This document shows positions 1 through 7,809 of a stretch of DNA of 64,000 nt, piece after piece. The stretch comes from Selenomonas sp. F0473 (GTDB lineage Bacteria; Bacillota; Negativicutes; Selenomonadales; Selenomonadaceae), in NCBI RefSeq assembly GCF_000315545.1, contig NZ_JH992902.1, positions 1,260,470 through 1,324,469 of the forward strand. The letters run 5' to 3'. Made by a program: the position numbers and the translations under genes. Numbering within the stretch: position 1 is the first letter of the stretch; the number at the start of each line of letters is the position of its first letter. The notes under the pieces are model-generated. The model saw nothing but the letters and a program-made list of their open reading frames with translations. It had not been told where the DNA came from and did not search any database.

Positions 1-52
1 GGAAAACGTCACCGGACGTTTCGCTCAGATTTTATACGAGGAGACATCGGCA

Positions 53-1288
53 ATGAAAAAGAAAGTGTTGCTCAGCCATCTGAAATCGTTCGACGAGGAA
101 ATATTCACTCTGCTGGAGGAAGAGGAGCAGCGCCAGCGCTACACGCTCTCCTTCCTGCCGAATATCAACGCTATGTCACCGTTCGCGGCGTATCTCGAGG
201 GGAGCATCCTCACGAATAGCATCTTTGACCACCACGACGAGACGGCAAGCGGGGGTATTCACCTCGAATCCATTGTTCAGACGCGCGCCCGGACGCTGTT
301 CGGCAGCGACCACGCGATTGTGCGGCTCGGCAGTATCGCCTCCGCCTCGCGGGTCGTCTTCCAAGGCTTGCTCCAGCCGGGCGACTGCGTTCTCTCGTTC
401 AATCTGCGCAAGAAGGATCACAGCACGGGGCTCTCGTATGTGTTCGAGAACTACGGCATCGATCCTTCGACGCAGCAGATCGACTGGGGCGAAGTGCGGG
501 CACAGGCCGAACGCGTGCGTCCGCGTCTCATCATCTTTTCGCCGGTCAGTTATCCGCGCACGGTCGATTACCGCATTCTCTATGAGATCGCGCAGTCGGT
601 GGACGCCTATCTCTGGGTGGACATCAGCCAGTGCGTCGGCCTTGTTGCGGCGGGGCTTGTGCCCACGCCCGTACCGTTCGCCGATGTAGTGACGTTCTCG
701 ACCTCGGCCTCTCTGCGCGGTCCCGATGGCGCGGTCATCCTCTGCAAACGCGATATCGCGGGGTGCATGGATGCGGCGATCGTCAATACGGGGCATGTCG
801 CGCTCCATATGAACCATCTGGCGGCGCTCGGCGTCGTCCTGCGCGAAGCCGCGAGCGAACAGTTCCGCCGCTACGGGGAACAGGTCTTGAAGAACGCCGA
901 AGTCCTCGCGCGCGCTCTCGCCGATCACGGCGCCTCGGTGCTCTGCGGCGGCACGGATACCCATCTCGTGCTCGCCTCGTCGACGGGCAGCGTGAATATG
1001 GACGAAGCGATGGATGTGATCGCACGGATGGGGATACGCGCGCGCGTCGCGGATATTCCAACGATGAACCCCGGGATTTTCCTCCATGCGCTGCGCCTCT
1101 CGACGTTCAATCCGACGACGCGCTCGCTCAAAGAGGAGGATATGGCGTATATCGGCTTGCTCCTTGCAAAGCCGCTGACACAGATCCTTTCTCCCGAGGA
1201 GATCGAACAGGCGCATCAAGAGATTGTCGCGCTGGTAAAGGACAGTCCCATCTCCTCCGAGGAGTGGATGGGCGAAAACGACGGCTAA
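53..1288 (+). CDS. Serine hydroxymethyltransferase-like PLP-fold protein lacking the catalytic lysine
   Basis: This 411-residue protein has the length and overall layout of GlyA-family fold-type I PLP enzymes. It keeps the family's VD-x3-GLVAAG block (here VDISQCVGLVAAG, with the usual His replaced by Gln) and the LRGP segment that follows the PLP lysine. In active SHMT the segment reads THKTLRGP; here it reads TSASLRGP, so residue 219 is Ala (codon GCC at 707-709) where the Schiff-base Lys should be. The usual N-terminal cofactor-binding block is also altered (HAIVRLGSIASA). I infer it cannot act as a normal SHMT and may be a pseudoenzyme or have a new role. A GAGGAGA Shine-Dalgarno precedes the ATG. 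A small hairpin (AAACGTC/GACGTTT, 4-21) lies upstream. It is a single gene followed by its own terminator. Confidence 0.8.
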   Translation: MKKKVLLSHLKSFDEEIFTLLEEEEQRQRYTLSFLPNINAMSPFAAYLEGSILTNSIFDHHDETASGGIHLESIVQTRARTLFGSDHAIVRLGSIASASRVVFQGLLQPGDCVLSFNLRKKDHSTGLSYVFENYGIDPSTQQIDWGEVRAQAERVRPRLIIFSPVSYPRTVDYRILYEIAQSVDAYLWVDISQCVGLVAAGLVPTPVPFADVVTFSTSASLRGPDGAVILCKRDIAGCMDAAIVNTGHVALHMNHLAALGVVLREAASEQFRRYGEQVLKNAEVLARALADHGASVLCGGTDTHLVLASSTGSVNMDEAMDVIARMGIRARVADIPTMNPGIFLHALRLSTFNPTTRSLKEEDMAYIGLLLAKPLTQILSPEEIEQAHQEIVALVKDSPISSEEWMGENDG

Positions 1289-1300
1289 GATACGATAAAA

Positions 1301-1334
1301 GCCCGCCGCGGAGAACCGCGGCGGGCTTTTTTTA
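1301..1334 (+). terminator. Rho-independent terminator of the SHMT-like gene
   Basis: The GC-rich stem GCCCGCCGCG / CGCGGCGGGC is followed by a run of seven T. It lies 12 bases after the stop codon. Confidence 0.85.
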
Positions 1335-1345
1335 TGTATAAGTTA

Positions 1346-1374
1346 TTGCAACGTATGTTTCATCGTGTTATACT
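1346..1374 (+). promoter_or_regulatory. Promoter of the holin-like toxin mRNA
   Basis: TTGCAA (1346-1351) and TATACT (1369-1374) are separated by exactly 17 bases. This predicts a transcript start near 1381, with a leader of about 77 nt before the small ORF. Confidence 0.6.
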
Positions 1375-1457
1375 GCCTATAAGGCACTGCTAACTACGGT
1401 AGGCGGTCGATTTCTTATCTTGCCCCCAAGAGTATACACATATGGGGGGTGATTGGC

Positions 1458-1526
1458 ATGGGTACATATGAGTTTCTTACGACTCTCGTGTTGTTGCTTG
1501 CGCTGATTATCGCGATTAAATCCTAG
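1458..1526 (+). CDS. 22-aa holin-like type I toxin candidate
   Basis: The ORF encodes MGTYEFLTTLVLLLALIIAI followed by Lys-Ser. A short polar N-terminus is followed by one hydrophobic helix and a basic end. This resembles the putative holin-like toxin family (typical start M-x-x-YE-x-L, one membrane helix), although family members are often slightly longer. A strong GGGGGGTGAT ribosome site lies just upstream. It has its own promoter (1346-1374), a downstream terminator, and a convergent antisense promoter at 1630-1658, which is the usual design of type I toxin-antitoxin loci such as TxpA/RatA. The product is expected to insert in the inner membrane. In the mRNA, leader TGCCCCC (1421-1427) can pair with GGGGGCA near the 3' end (1588-1594), a possible silencing fold. 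Function is inferred from architecture. Confidence 0.6.
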   Translation: MGTYEFLTTLVLLLALIIAIKS

Positions 1527-1534
1527 ATTGAGAA

Positions 1535-1575
1535 AGCCCCGCCTAATGTTTCCAGCAACGGGCGGGGTTTCTCGT
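1535..1575 (+). terminator. Hairpin at the end of the toxin ORF, probably working in both directions
   Basis: CCCCGCC (1537-1543) pairs with GGCGGGG (1561-1567), followed by TTTCTC on the plus strand and CTTTCTC on the minus strand. It lies 10 bases after the toxin stop codon and could end both the toxin mRNA and the opposing antisense RNA. Confidence 0.5.
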
Positions 1576-1587
1576 TCAATTTGCTAA

Positions 1588-1621
1588 GGGGGCAGCCGCT
1601 TATCGGCAGCGCCTCTTTTTT
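1588..1621 (+). terminator. Second terminator of the toxin transcript
   Basis: An interrupted stem (GGC-GCCG ... CGGC-GCC) is followed by CTCTTTTTTT. It also lies upstream of the 3' end of the convergent Ppx gene. Confidence 0.45.
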
Positions 1622-1654
1622 ATGTGTCTATTGTACCATGTCCGGTTCCGATCG

Positions 1655-2575
1655 TCAAGGCTCCCCGATGCCGATAATCTCTTTCCAGATATACCCCTCG
1701 CGGACGCCCGAATCGCTGTAGAGGATATCCTCGGCCGCGAAGGTCTCGGCAAGCACGCGGGCAATGATCATACCGGGAACGATATTGTGCAAACGATCGG
1801 GCGCCGCACGCAGGAGGAGCACAGCGCGCTGCTCATCGAGCGGCTCTGGCGTGTTGAACATATCGATGAGCAGCGGCAGTGTCTCCACAGGCAAGAGGCG
1901 CGGCGCGCCCTCCGGATGCAGCAGCCCATACATGCGGCTCGCGCTGCTGAGCACGCCGCCAAGCCCGACCATATGCACGGCACGCAGCGCGCATACATCG
2001 GGATCGGCATCGAGCACCGCCCGTACCACCGCTTCCATACGGCGGCACTCCTCCCGTGTCGGAAGAAGTCCCGCAACATGATCCCGCCGCAGGGCGAGCG
2101 CCCCCAGCGATAAACTCCACCGCGCCCGCATGGTATGATCCGCATAGGAAATAATCTCGGTGCTGCCGCCGCCGATATCCATCATGACGCCGTCCGGATA
2201 CGGGATGCTGCGCGTCGCCCCGACGAAGTCGTAGGCCGCCTCCTCATCCCCCGAGATGATGCGGACGTTCACCCCCGTGCGCCGGGCGATCTCCGCCGCG
2301 GCGGCCCGGCTGTTCGTTGCGCTGCGGAGCGCCGCCGTCGCAAAGGCGTGCACGTGCCGGATATCGAAGGTCTCGATATAGCGCCGGAATCCGCGCAGAA
2401 TCTTGACGGTCTTTTCGATACCGGCGCGCACAAGCCGCCCGCGGGAGAGATACCCCGCGAGGCCGACGGTATATTTCCGCTTCATCAGGAGGTCGAACGC
2501 GCGCCCCTCGATCCGGTAAATCGCCATGCGGACGGTATTGGATCCGATGTCGATGATCGCGTGCAGCATGGGCAT
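1655..2575 (-). CDS. Ppx/GppA family exopolyphosphatase
   Basis: A 306-residue ASKHA-fold phosphatase hydrolysing polyphosphate or the pppGpp 5'-phosphate. The N-terminal phosphate-binding loop is IDIGSNTVRMAIY (about residues 7-19) and the second nucleotide-binding motif is MDIGGGSTEII (about residues 131-141). The length corresponds to the two-domain Ppx/GppA core without the C-terminal HD-like extension of the long exopolyphosphatases. The ATG at 2575 lies 6 bases after AGGAGG; an upstream in-frame ATG at 2590 would overlap that ribosome site, and a further ATG two codons downstream is possible. It lies at the end of a leftward cluster after the phosphoethanolamine-transferase-like gene with a 30-base gap. 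I cannot decide between polyphosphatase and guanosine pentaphosphatase activity. Confidence 0.85.
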   Translation of the reverse strand: MPMLHAIIDIGSNTVRMAIYRIEGRAFDLLMKRKYTVGLAGYLSRGRLVRAGIEKTVKILRGFRRYIETFDIRHVHAFATAALRSATNSRAAAAEIARRTGVNVRIISGDEEAAYDFVGATRSIPYPDGVMMDIGGGSTEIISYADHTMRARWSLSLGALALRRDHVAGLLPTREECRRMEAVVRAVLDADPDVCALRAVHMVGLGGVLSSASRMYGLLHPEGAPRLLPVETLPLLIDMFNTPEPLDEQRAVLLLRAAPDRLHNIVPGMIIARVLAETFAAEDILYSDSGVREGYIWKEIIGIGEP

Positions 2576-2605
2576 CTCCCCCCTCCTCACATTGGTGCCG
2601 GCCCC

Positions 2606-4459
2606 CTATTTTTCCTCTGCCGGAGCGCCCGGCACGGCATAGATGGGCGGCTCGGTGTCCTCCGTGAGGCTGTGCATGCCGAACATGGTCGTGAGCGTCT
2701 CGCGCGTAAAGCCGTAGGCGGGGCTCGAGAAGTCCTGCCGCGGGTCATAGCGGTTGCTCGGCGCGCCGAGGAGGCCGCAGACGGTATCGTACATCATATC
2801 GTTCGTAAAGTAGGCGTCCCGCCGCGACGCGAGGGTTTCGCTCCGGCGCGGGAACGCCGCGCGGTACTCCGGCGAGAGGTAGATAAAGAACGGGATCTTC
2901 ACCATGTCGAACCGGAACACGTCCGGGTTGTGCGAGATCTTGAGATTCTCCCCGTGATCGGAGAAATAGACCATCGCGCGCAGATTGAGGTTTTTCTGCG
3001 CGTAGTCGAAGATCTCTTTGAGGATATGGTCGGTGTAAAGGACGCTGTTCGCGTATGACGGCGCGCTTGTCATCGTAGAGTCGCCGTCCGCCGATTCGAA
3101 CTTTGCCCACGCCTCTGGATAACGGTTGTTGTAGTAGATGTGGCTGCCCATGAGGTGCAGGACGATGAAGTTGTTCGCGTGCGGGTCGATGCGCGTCAGA
3201 TACGGGAGGAGTTCCTCGTCGTATTTCGATGTGAACGTATAGGAGTCGTCCGTCCACTCGGCCTCGTCCGCCGTCTTTGCGACCATCGTGATCGCGCTGT
3301 CGAACTGCCCGTAGCGTCCCTGATTGCTGAACCAATACGTCTTGTAGCCGATTCTCTTTGCCACGTCGAGCAGCGACGCGGATTCGAAGAACTCCTTGTC
3401 GTTGTACTGGCTCTTTTCAGTCAGCGCCCGCTCGAGAACAGGGACGGTCTGCGTCCACGAGGAATAGGTGTTTTGATAGAGGATGAAGCCCGGATCCTCC
3501 GTCATGTGCTCCATCCACGGCGTATCGTCGTACGGGAAGCCCGGCGTGTAGATGTGCATATAGTCGCGCGAGGCGGACTCTCCGATGATGAAGATGACCG
3601 TGCCCGGCGCGCGCGCGGCGAGCGTATTCGCCTGATCGATGATGAGCGAGTTGAACCGCTCGTCCTGATGCAGACTGTAGGACTGGGTCTCCGTGACGTA
3701 GTCCGTCACATCCTTATAAACGCCCGCAATCGAACACGCGGGGAGGAGGGCGACGTTCACCCCCGCGGCGACGAGAATGACGGCAACCAACGCCCCCATG
3801 CGCGAGCCCTCCGCCGAAGGGTAGATGCCGCGCGCGAGGATAAGAAAGCTGCGATAGGAGAGATAGACGAGCGCGAGGAGGCCGATCGTGATGAACACAG
3901 CCGGCACCGTCCCCACGGTGGACTCGATGTAGTCCCCCGCCTCGTGCCAGTTCGTAAGATAAATCGCCATGAGCGAGGCGGGCGAGAGCGCGTGCCATAC
4001 GGTCATGTAGTACGCGATCTGCGTGAGCGGTATGAGCGCCATGAGAAAGGATACCGCGGCAAGGAGGGCGGCGGTTATTTTTTTATGCCCGAGATGAAAG
4101 AGCACGCCGCCAAACGCCGCGAGCAGGATCATGTTCGCGGTGCCGATGAGGAAGTCGTAGTAGATGAGCGAGCGGTACCAGTCCTGCGCGTACGTCCACG
4201 CGTAAAGCAGGGGGAAGGCGACGCACCAGAGCACGCCCGCGGCCATCGCGCCGCACATGCCGCGCGAGAAGAGCGCGACGCCCGTGCCGTACTGCAGGAG
4301 GACGAGCACCGTAAGAATAGGAATGAGCGCGGGTACAAAATACTCCGCGCCCATGTCCTGCCCCATATCGATATATGCCGCGGTGAGCATGAGGAAATAT
4401 GCGCCCGCCGCCGCGGCGTAGCGGATCAGTTCATTCTGCCGCTCTACAGTGAGATTCAT
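2606..4459 (-). CDS. Sulfatase-fold phosphoethanolamine transferase-like membrane protein
   Basis: The N-terminal third has about five hydrophobic segments and the rest is a periplasmic alkaline-phosphatase-superfamily domain. The nucleophile block is FIIGESASRDYMHIY (about residue 300), where a Ser/Thr after GES would carry the phosphoethanolamine intermediate. The distal metal motif YFSDHGENLKISHNP is typical of EptA/OpgE-type enzymes rather than LtaS. Such enzymes move phosphoethanolamine from phosphatidylethanolamine to lipid A, core sugars or glucans, fitting a diderm cell. The ATG at 4459 is preferred: the longer ORF (to 4510) overlaps the previous gene by 38 bases and lacks a convincing ribosome site. 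The precise acceptor is unknown. Confidence 0.75.
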   Translation of the reverse strand: MNLTVERQNELIRYAAAAGAYFLMLTAAYIDMGQDMGAEYFVPALIPILTVLVLLQYGTGVALFSRGMCGAMAAGVLWCVAFPLLYAWTYAQDWYRSLIYYDFLIGTANMILLAAFGGVLFHLGHKKITAALLAAVSFLMALIPLTQIAYYMTVWHALSPASLMAIYLTNWHEAGDYIESTVGTVPAVFITIGLLALVYLSYRSFLILARGIYPSAEGSRMGALVAVILVAAGVNVALLPACSIAGVYKDVTDYVTETQSYSLHQDERFNSLIIDQANTLAARAPGTVIFIIGESASRDYMHIYTPGFPYDDTPWMEHMTEDPGFILYQNTYSSWTQTVPVLERALTEKSQYNDKEFFESASLLDVAKRIGYKTYWFSNQGRYGQFDSAITMVAKTADEAEWTDDSYTFTSKYDEELLPYLTRIDPHANNFIVLHLMGSHIYYNNRYPEAWAKFESADGDSTMTSAPSYANSVLYTDHILKEIFDYAQKNLNLRAMVYFSDHGENLKISHNPDVFRFDMVKIPFFIYLSPEYRAAFPRRSETLASRRDAYFTNDMMYDTVCGLLGAPSNRYDPRQDFSSPAYGFTRETLTTMFGMHSLTEDTEPPIYAVPGAPAEEK

Positions 4460-4472
4460 AAAAATCGCCGTT

Positions 4473-5180
4473 TTACTCCATGATAAAAATTTCCAGTTCC
4501 TGCCGACCAAATATCAGCGCCTCTTCGTGCGAGTCGAACGCGACGTCGATGCGGTTGCCGCGGATGGCCCCGCCAACATCCTCCGCAATAGCCTCCCCAT
4601 AACCCGGGATAAAGACGCGCGTGCCAAGCGGAATCACCGACGGGTCGACGGCAATGACCCCGTATCGCACGGGCGTGCCGGTTGCCGTGCGGTTCGAATT
4701 GCCGGGGTCGTACGCGCTGTACGCGGTCGCCGAGACGAATAGCGACCGTCCGCTGCCGCGGCTGACCGAGGGCGCGCGTTCCTCCGCGATGCCGAGCGCG
4801 ACGGGGTCGTACGGTACGCCGCCCGAGAGCGCGAGATATGTCGCCTCGCCGCAGATGCCGTCCACGACGAGCATGTGATCGGTCTGACACTGCTCGATCG
4901 CCGCGCGCGTCTTTGGCCCCGCGACGCCGTCCGCGCCGCCCGCCTCGAGATAGCCCGCGCTCACGAGCAGTTCCTGCACGTGGCGGACCGCGCCGCCGCG
5001 CATCCCTTCTTTGACGAGAATATGCGCCGCCTCGGCGGGGCCGTGAATGGCAAGAGGCGCGGCAACCGCGAGCACGGCGCTGGCGGTGAGGCATCGCCGG
5101 AAATGCCGGCGCGCCCTCAGTTTACGCACGCCCCAAAGGAGTCCTCGTGCCGCTAAAAGAAGTGTCCACACTCGCATCAA
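4473..5180 (-). CDS. Peptidoglycan-binding and 3D-domain protein
   Basis: A 235-residue exported or membrane-anchored protein. A hydrophobic segment occurs at about residues 30-50, ending near an AEA site. A PG_binding_1-type repeat follows (GMRGGAVRHVQELLVSAGY ... DGVAGPKTRAAI). The C-terminal 3D domain has the three expected aspartates (SAYD, IAVD, RIDVAFDSHEEAL), as in YocH/YuiC-like proteins and the catalytic core of MltA-type lytic transglycosylases. It probably remodels peptidoglycan outside the inner membrane. It ends 13 bases before the transferase-like gene and could be co-transcribed with it. Confidence 0.8.
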   Translation of the reverse strand: MMRVWTLLLAARGLLWGVRKLRARRHFRRCLTASAVLAVAAPLAIHGPAEAAHILVKEGMRGGAVRHVQELLVSAGYLEAGGADGVAGPKTRAAIEQCQTDHMLVVDGICGEATYLALSGGVPYDPVALGIAEERAPSVSRGSGRSLFVSATAYSAYDPGNSNRTATGTPVRYGVIAVDPSVIPLGTRVFIPGYGEAIAEDVGGAIRGNRIDVAFDSHEEALIFGRQELEIFIME

Positions 5181-5249
5181 TCATCGCGCTCCCTTCTCTT
5201 CATCGTTCTCTTTATTTCGGATATATTTTACTATAAAGCCTCCGCCGCG

Positions 5250-6080
5250 TCAAACGCGCGCGAACGCAATCTGCGGCGCGGCGGGGATGAGTCCGTCCTC
5301 CGCCGCGTACCTGTAAAAGAGCCGCAGGCCCCGGAGAGACGCCTCGTCGAGCTGCCAGACCACGGCGCTGCCGAGGTAGGCCGTCAGCTCCGCGCGGGTA
5401 AAGCGCCCGCCTAGGAGCGCCGCGCCGATTGCCGCATCCCGCACCGCCGGCCACGTTCGGAACGCATCTTTGATGCGCGTATGGACTGCGGCGAGCTCTG
5501 CCGGATGTTCCGCCGCGAAGGAACGCACCGCCGCCCAGATGCCGAACACCATCCGCTGCCCCGTGAGGCGCTTCCACTCCCGCGCGAGGTCGTAGATACG
5601 GCAGTCCGCGGGCGGCCGGTGATAAAGTTCGAGCGCGTCGTCTCCGATGAACAGCGATGCCGCCGCTCCCGCTGGGACGGGATCGTCGGGCGTGAGCGCC
5701 CGCACTTCATAAGAGGGAGCGGCATTGTAGGCACGGCGCAGGATGATCTTCAGCAGGGCGTGAGACGACGCCGACTTATCAGAGAGGAGCACGCGCCGCG
5801 TTCCGATCTCCTCCGCAGGGACGCGGCTGACGAGCAGCACGCTGCGCACATCGCCGTCCGAGGCGATGCACACATCCGGCAGCATGAGAAGCTCGTCCGC
5901 ATGACGCGCATACGTGATCGAGGAGATACCCGAGACGTCGAGGCCCTTTGCCTCGAGCGTCCCGTTCAGCTGCGCGGGCGACGCCCGCAAAACCGACAGT
6001 CCCTCCGCCGCCCCGTGCGCGAGCGCATAGGTCAGCGGCAGGACGTTCAGAAACGCGATATGTCCGAGCCGCAGCGTCAT
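5250..6080 (-). CDS. mqnA: MqnA-type chorismate dehydratase (futalosine menaquinone pathway)
   Basis: The 276-residue product matches MqnA/MqnD-family periplasmic-binding-fold enzymes. The N-terminal RLGHIAFLNVLPLTYAL, the middle SSITYARHADELLMLPDVCI, the SDKSASSHALLKIIL block and FIGDDALELYH are typical of MqnA. The enzyme dehydrates chorismate to 3-enolpyruvyl-benzoate, the first step of the futalosine route to menaquinone, in the cytosol. No other mqn gene is in the window. Menaquinone would be a natural electron acceptor for the hydrogenase/cytochrome b encoded at 38-42 kb. The ATG follows a GGGAGGG ribosome site. Confidence 0.85.
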   Translation of the reverse strand: MTLRLGHIAFLNVLPLTYALAHGAAEGLSVLRASPAQLNGTLEAKGLDVSGISSITYARHADELLMLPDVCIASDGDVRSVLLVSRVPAEEIGTRRVLLSDKSASSHALLKIILRRAYNAAPSYEVRALTPDDPVPAGAAASLFIGDDALELYHRPPADCRIYDLAREWKRLTGQRMVFGIWAAVRSFAAEHPAELAAVHTRIKDAFRTWPAVRDAAIGAALLGGRFTRAELTAYLGSAVVWQLDEASLRGLRLFYRYAAEDGLIPAAPQIAFARV

Positions 6081-6338
6081 ATACGCCCTCCCTTCGCTCT
6101 CATCCCAACCGCTCCCGCCTGTCCTATTATACTACTTTACGCTTGGAAAATACAGTATTTAGAAGATTTTGTTCTTTGTTGCCGGCGCATGATATATAAT
6201 ACAATTAAAAATACGCTTCCGCGCGGCCGGCGTTGAAGCGCATAATTTTTTCACTCCAGGGTTATCCGAATCCCGCAGTTCATTCGATATAGATGGTAAG
6301 GACAGTTCTATGAACGCGGTTTCCAAGGAGGAATAACG
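6081..6338 (+). promoter_or_regulatory. Intergenic leader with promoter and hairpin before the two-gene unknown cluster
   Basis: This AT-rich stretch contains a -10 TATAAT (6195-6200) without a clear -35. Downstream is a hairpin CGCTTC ... GAAGCG (about 6218-6241) followed by CATAATTTTTT. The hairpin plus T-run sits between the promoter and the gene at 6339, so it could be an attenuator or a very short RNA. I see no ORF. Confidence 0.3.
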
Positions 6339-7022
6339 ATGCATATCATGAGCAAATACGATATGGTGCAGAGTCTGATGCAAAAGATGACGGCGCCCGG
6401 GCGGCCCGGTCCGTCAAACAATGCGGTGACGGTCAAGCCGCCGACGATGAATCTCACGGCGGCGGAGCTGCGCGGCGTTCGCTACGGCGATTTCTCTCTC
6501 CGCTTTACGCCGTCGAACCTGACGTTCAGCCCGCCGAACTGGGATAAAATCGCCACAAAGAGAGCACCGGACCATCCGGATGAATACTATTTCGACAGGG
6601 CCCGCGAACTTGCGCGAAAGGTATTTGCCACAGGCGAACACAACGAGGAGGAATCCCGGGCTCTTTACCGCGGATTTATATCGAGCGTGTCGCCTGACCG
6701 GAAGGCGATCTATGAGGAAACGATGGCGCGGACGGGCGGAAAGATGCCGGCGTCGAGCATGTTCTGGGATCATGAGGGCAATCGGACGCTCTCTTACGAA
6801 TACGATTACGGGACCTATACCGCAATAACCACCTCGAATGAATTCTCACGCGCACGCGCATTGTCTTCCGTCTATCTCGACGAGATGAATAAGCTGTATG
6901 ACAAATACGGCGCGGCGTCTGCCGGGCATATTTCTCTCGACAGGATTCACAGCGATCTGCGCAGCGAGAGCCGGGCATCCGCCCCGTCGGAGCAAGGCAT
7001 CGCCGTCGATATTTCCGTTTAG
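6339..7022 (+). CDS. Unknown protein, 227 aa
   Basis: I do not recognise a family. A strong AAGGAGGAATAACG ribosome site precedes the ATG and the gene is clearly real. The N-terminal 40 residues are low in hydrophobics (Pro/Ser/Asn-rich) and the central part is mixed charged/aromatic (DEYYFDRARELARKVF; YEYDYGTYTAI). There is no signal peptide, membrane segment or catalytic motif that I can name. It is followed 35 bases later by another unknown gene in the same direction; both products have a flexible N-terminus and a helical C-terminus, so they may work together. Confidence 0.7.
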   Translation: MHIMSKYDMVQSLMQKMTAPGRPGPSNNAVTVKPPTMNLTAAELRGVRYGDFSLRFTPSNLTFSPPNWDKIATKRAPDHPDEYYFDRARELARKVFATGEHNEEESRALYRGFISSVSPDRKAIYEETMARTGGKMPASSMFWDHEGNRTLSYEYDYGTYTAITTSNEFSRARALSSVYLDEMNKLYDKYGAASAGHISLDRIHSDLRSESRASAPSEQGIAVDISV

Positions 7023-7057
7023 TTTTCATCATATCGGTTTTGTGAGGAGGGCTTTTC

Positions 7058-7624
7058 ATGGATATTCTGCGCGCCGGCATAAAGGGAACCGCCGGCACCG
7101 ATTCCATCGGCCGAAAAGGACCTATACCGGAACCTGCCGACGGCTTCAAAGACATCCTGTCCGAAACGCAAAGGGCCGTGCCTGCGGATGCCGTCAAAGG
7201 AGATGTGCCTGCACAGGAAGACCGTATTGTCAGCAAAAGCACGCTGTACTTCGGGGGCGGCGTCGTCTTCCCGCCCGCGAACGCGTCGCAGGAATTCCTA
7301 AAGGAATGGAACGATGCGCTCGACGCTATGCCGCAGGATGAGCGCGGGCTTTTTACAAGCCGTGTGATGCTTTCCTTGATCTATGGCGATTACTACGGCG
7401 AAGACATCATGGACGACGGCGAACGGCAGCGTATGATACAAAATCGTATCGATACCCTTGGATGTTCCGGCGTGATGAAACTCTCGCTTGCATCTATCAA
7501 GCATATGCTGAACGATAATATTGCCGGCGGCAACGACCTCATATACGTGAATATGATGCGCCGCAGCGTCGCGGATAATGAGGCCCTGCTGCTGCGCCTG
7601 CTCGAAAAAAAGATTCATAACTAA
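7058..7624 (+). CDS. Unknown protein, 188 aa
   Basis: Not recognised. A GAGGAGGGC ribosome site lies upstream. The first 65 residues look disordered (Gly, Pro, Asp, Lys), and the remainder looks helical, with a conserved-looking core (FPPANASQEFLKEWNDAL, FTSRVMLSLIYGDYYGEDI) and a charged C-terminus. No export signal. It is probably co-transcribed with the gene at 6339 and is followed by a strong terminator. Confidence 0.7.
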   Translation: MDILRAGIKGTAGTDSIGRKGPIPEPADGFKDILSETQRAVPADAVKGDVPAQEDRIVSKSTLYFGGGVVFPPANASQEFLKEWNDALDAMPQDERGLFTSRVMLSLIYGDYYGEDIMDDGERQRMIQNRIDTLGCSGVMKLSLASIKHMLNDNIAGGNDLIYVNMMRRSVADNEALLLRLLEKKIHN

Positions 7625-7636
7625 GCGCAGCAGCGC

Positions 7637-7668
7637 GGAGCGCGTCCGTCTCGGATGCGCTCCGTTTT
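7637..7668 (+). terminator. Terminator of the unknown two-gene cluster
   Basis: GGAGCGCGTCCG pairs with CGGATGCGCTCC (one G-T pair) around a TCT loop, followed by GTTTTAC. Confidence 0.75.
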
Positions 7669-7809
7669 ACTGCGCCCGCAAGCAGGCGGACATCCATATG
7701 GTCATCGCCCCGCCTTTGTGCTATGATACAAGGAGACATCCGTGAAGCGGCGTTCGTCCGGCAAGGCTCGTCCCCCGCTTCACACGAAAGCAGAAAAGGA
7801 GCGCTCACG

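Larger units (their letters stand above)
1533..1623 (-). ncRNA. Putative antisense RNA antitoxin overlapping the 3' end of the toxin mRNA
   Basis: On the minus strand, a -35 TTGACG (plus-strand CGTCAA, 1653-1658) and -10 TACAAT (plus-strand ATTGTA, 1630-1635) have a 17-base spacer. They predict a transcript starting near 1623 and reading left. The hairpin CCCCGCC/GGCGGGG at 1537-1567 could end it, giving an RNA of about 90 nt fully complementary to the 3' untranslated region of the toxin mRNA. No ORF is present. Ends are predictions from sequence. Confidence 0.5.

Noticed and set aside
53-1288. Annotation as functional glyA
   Set aside because: The Schiff-base lysine is replaced by Ala and further cofactor residues differ.
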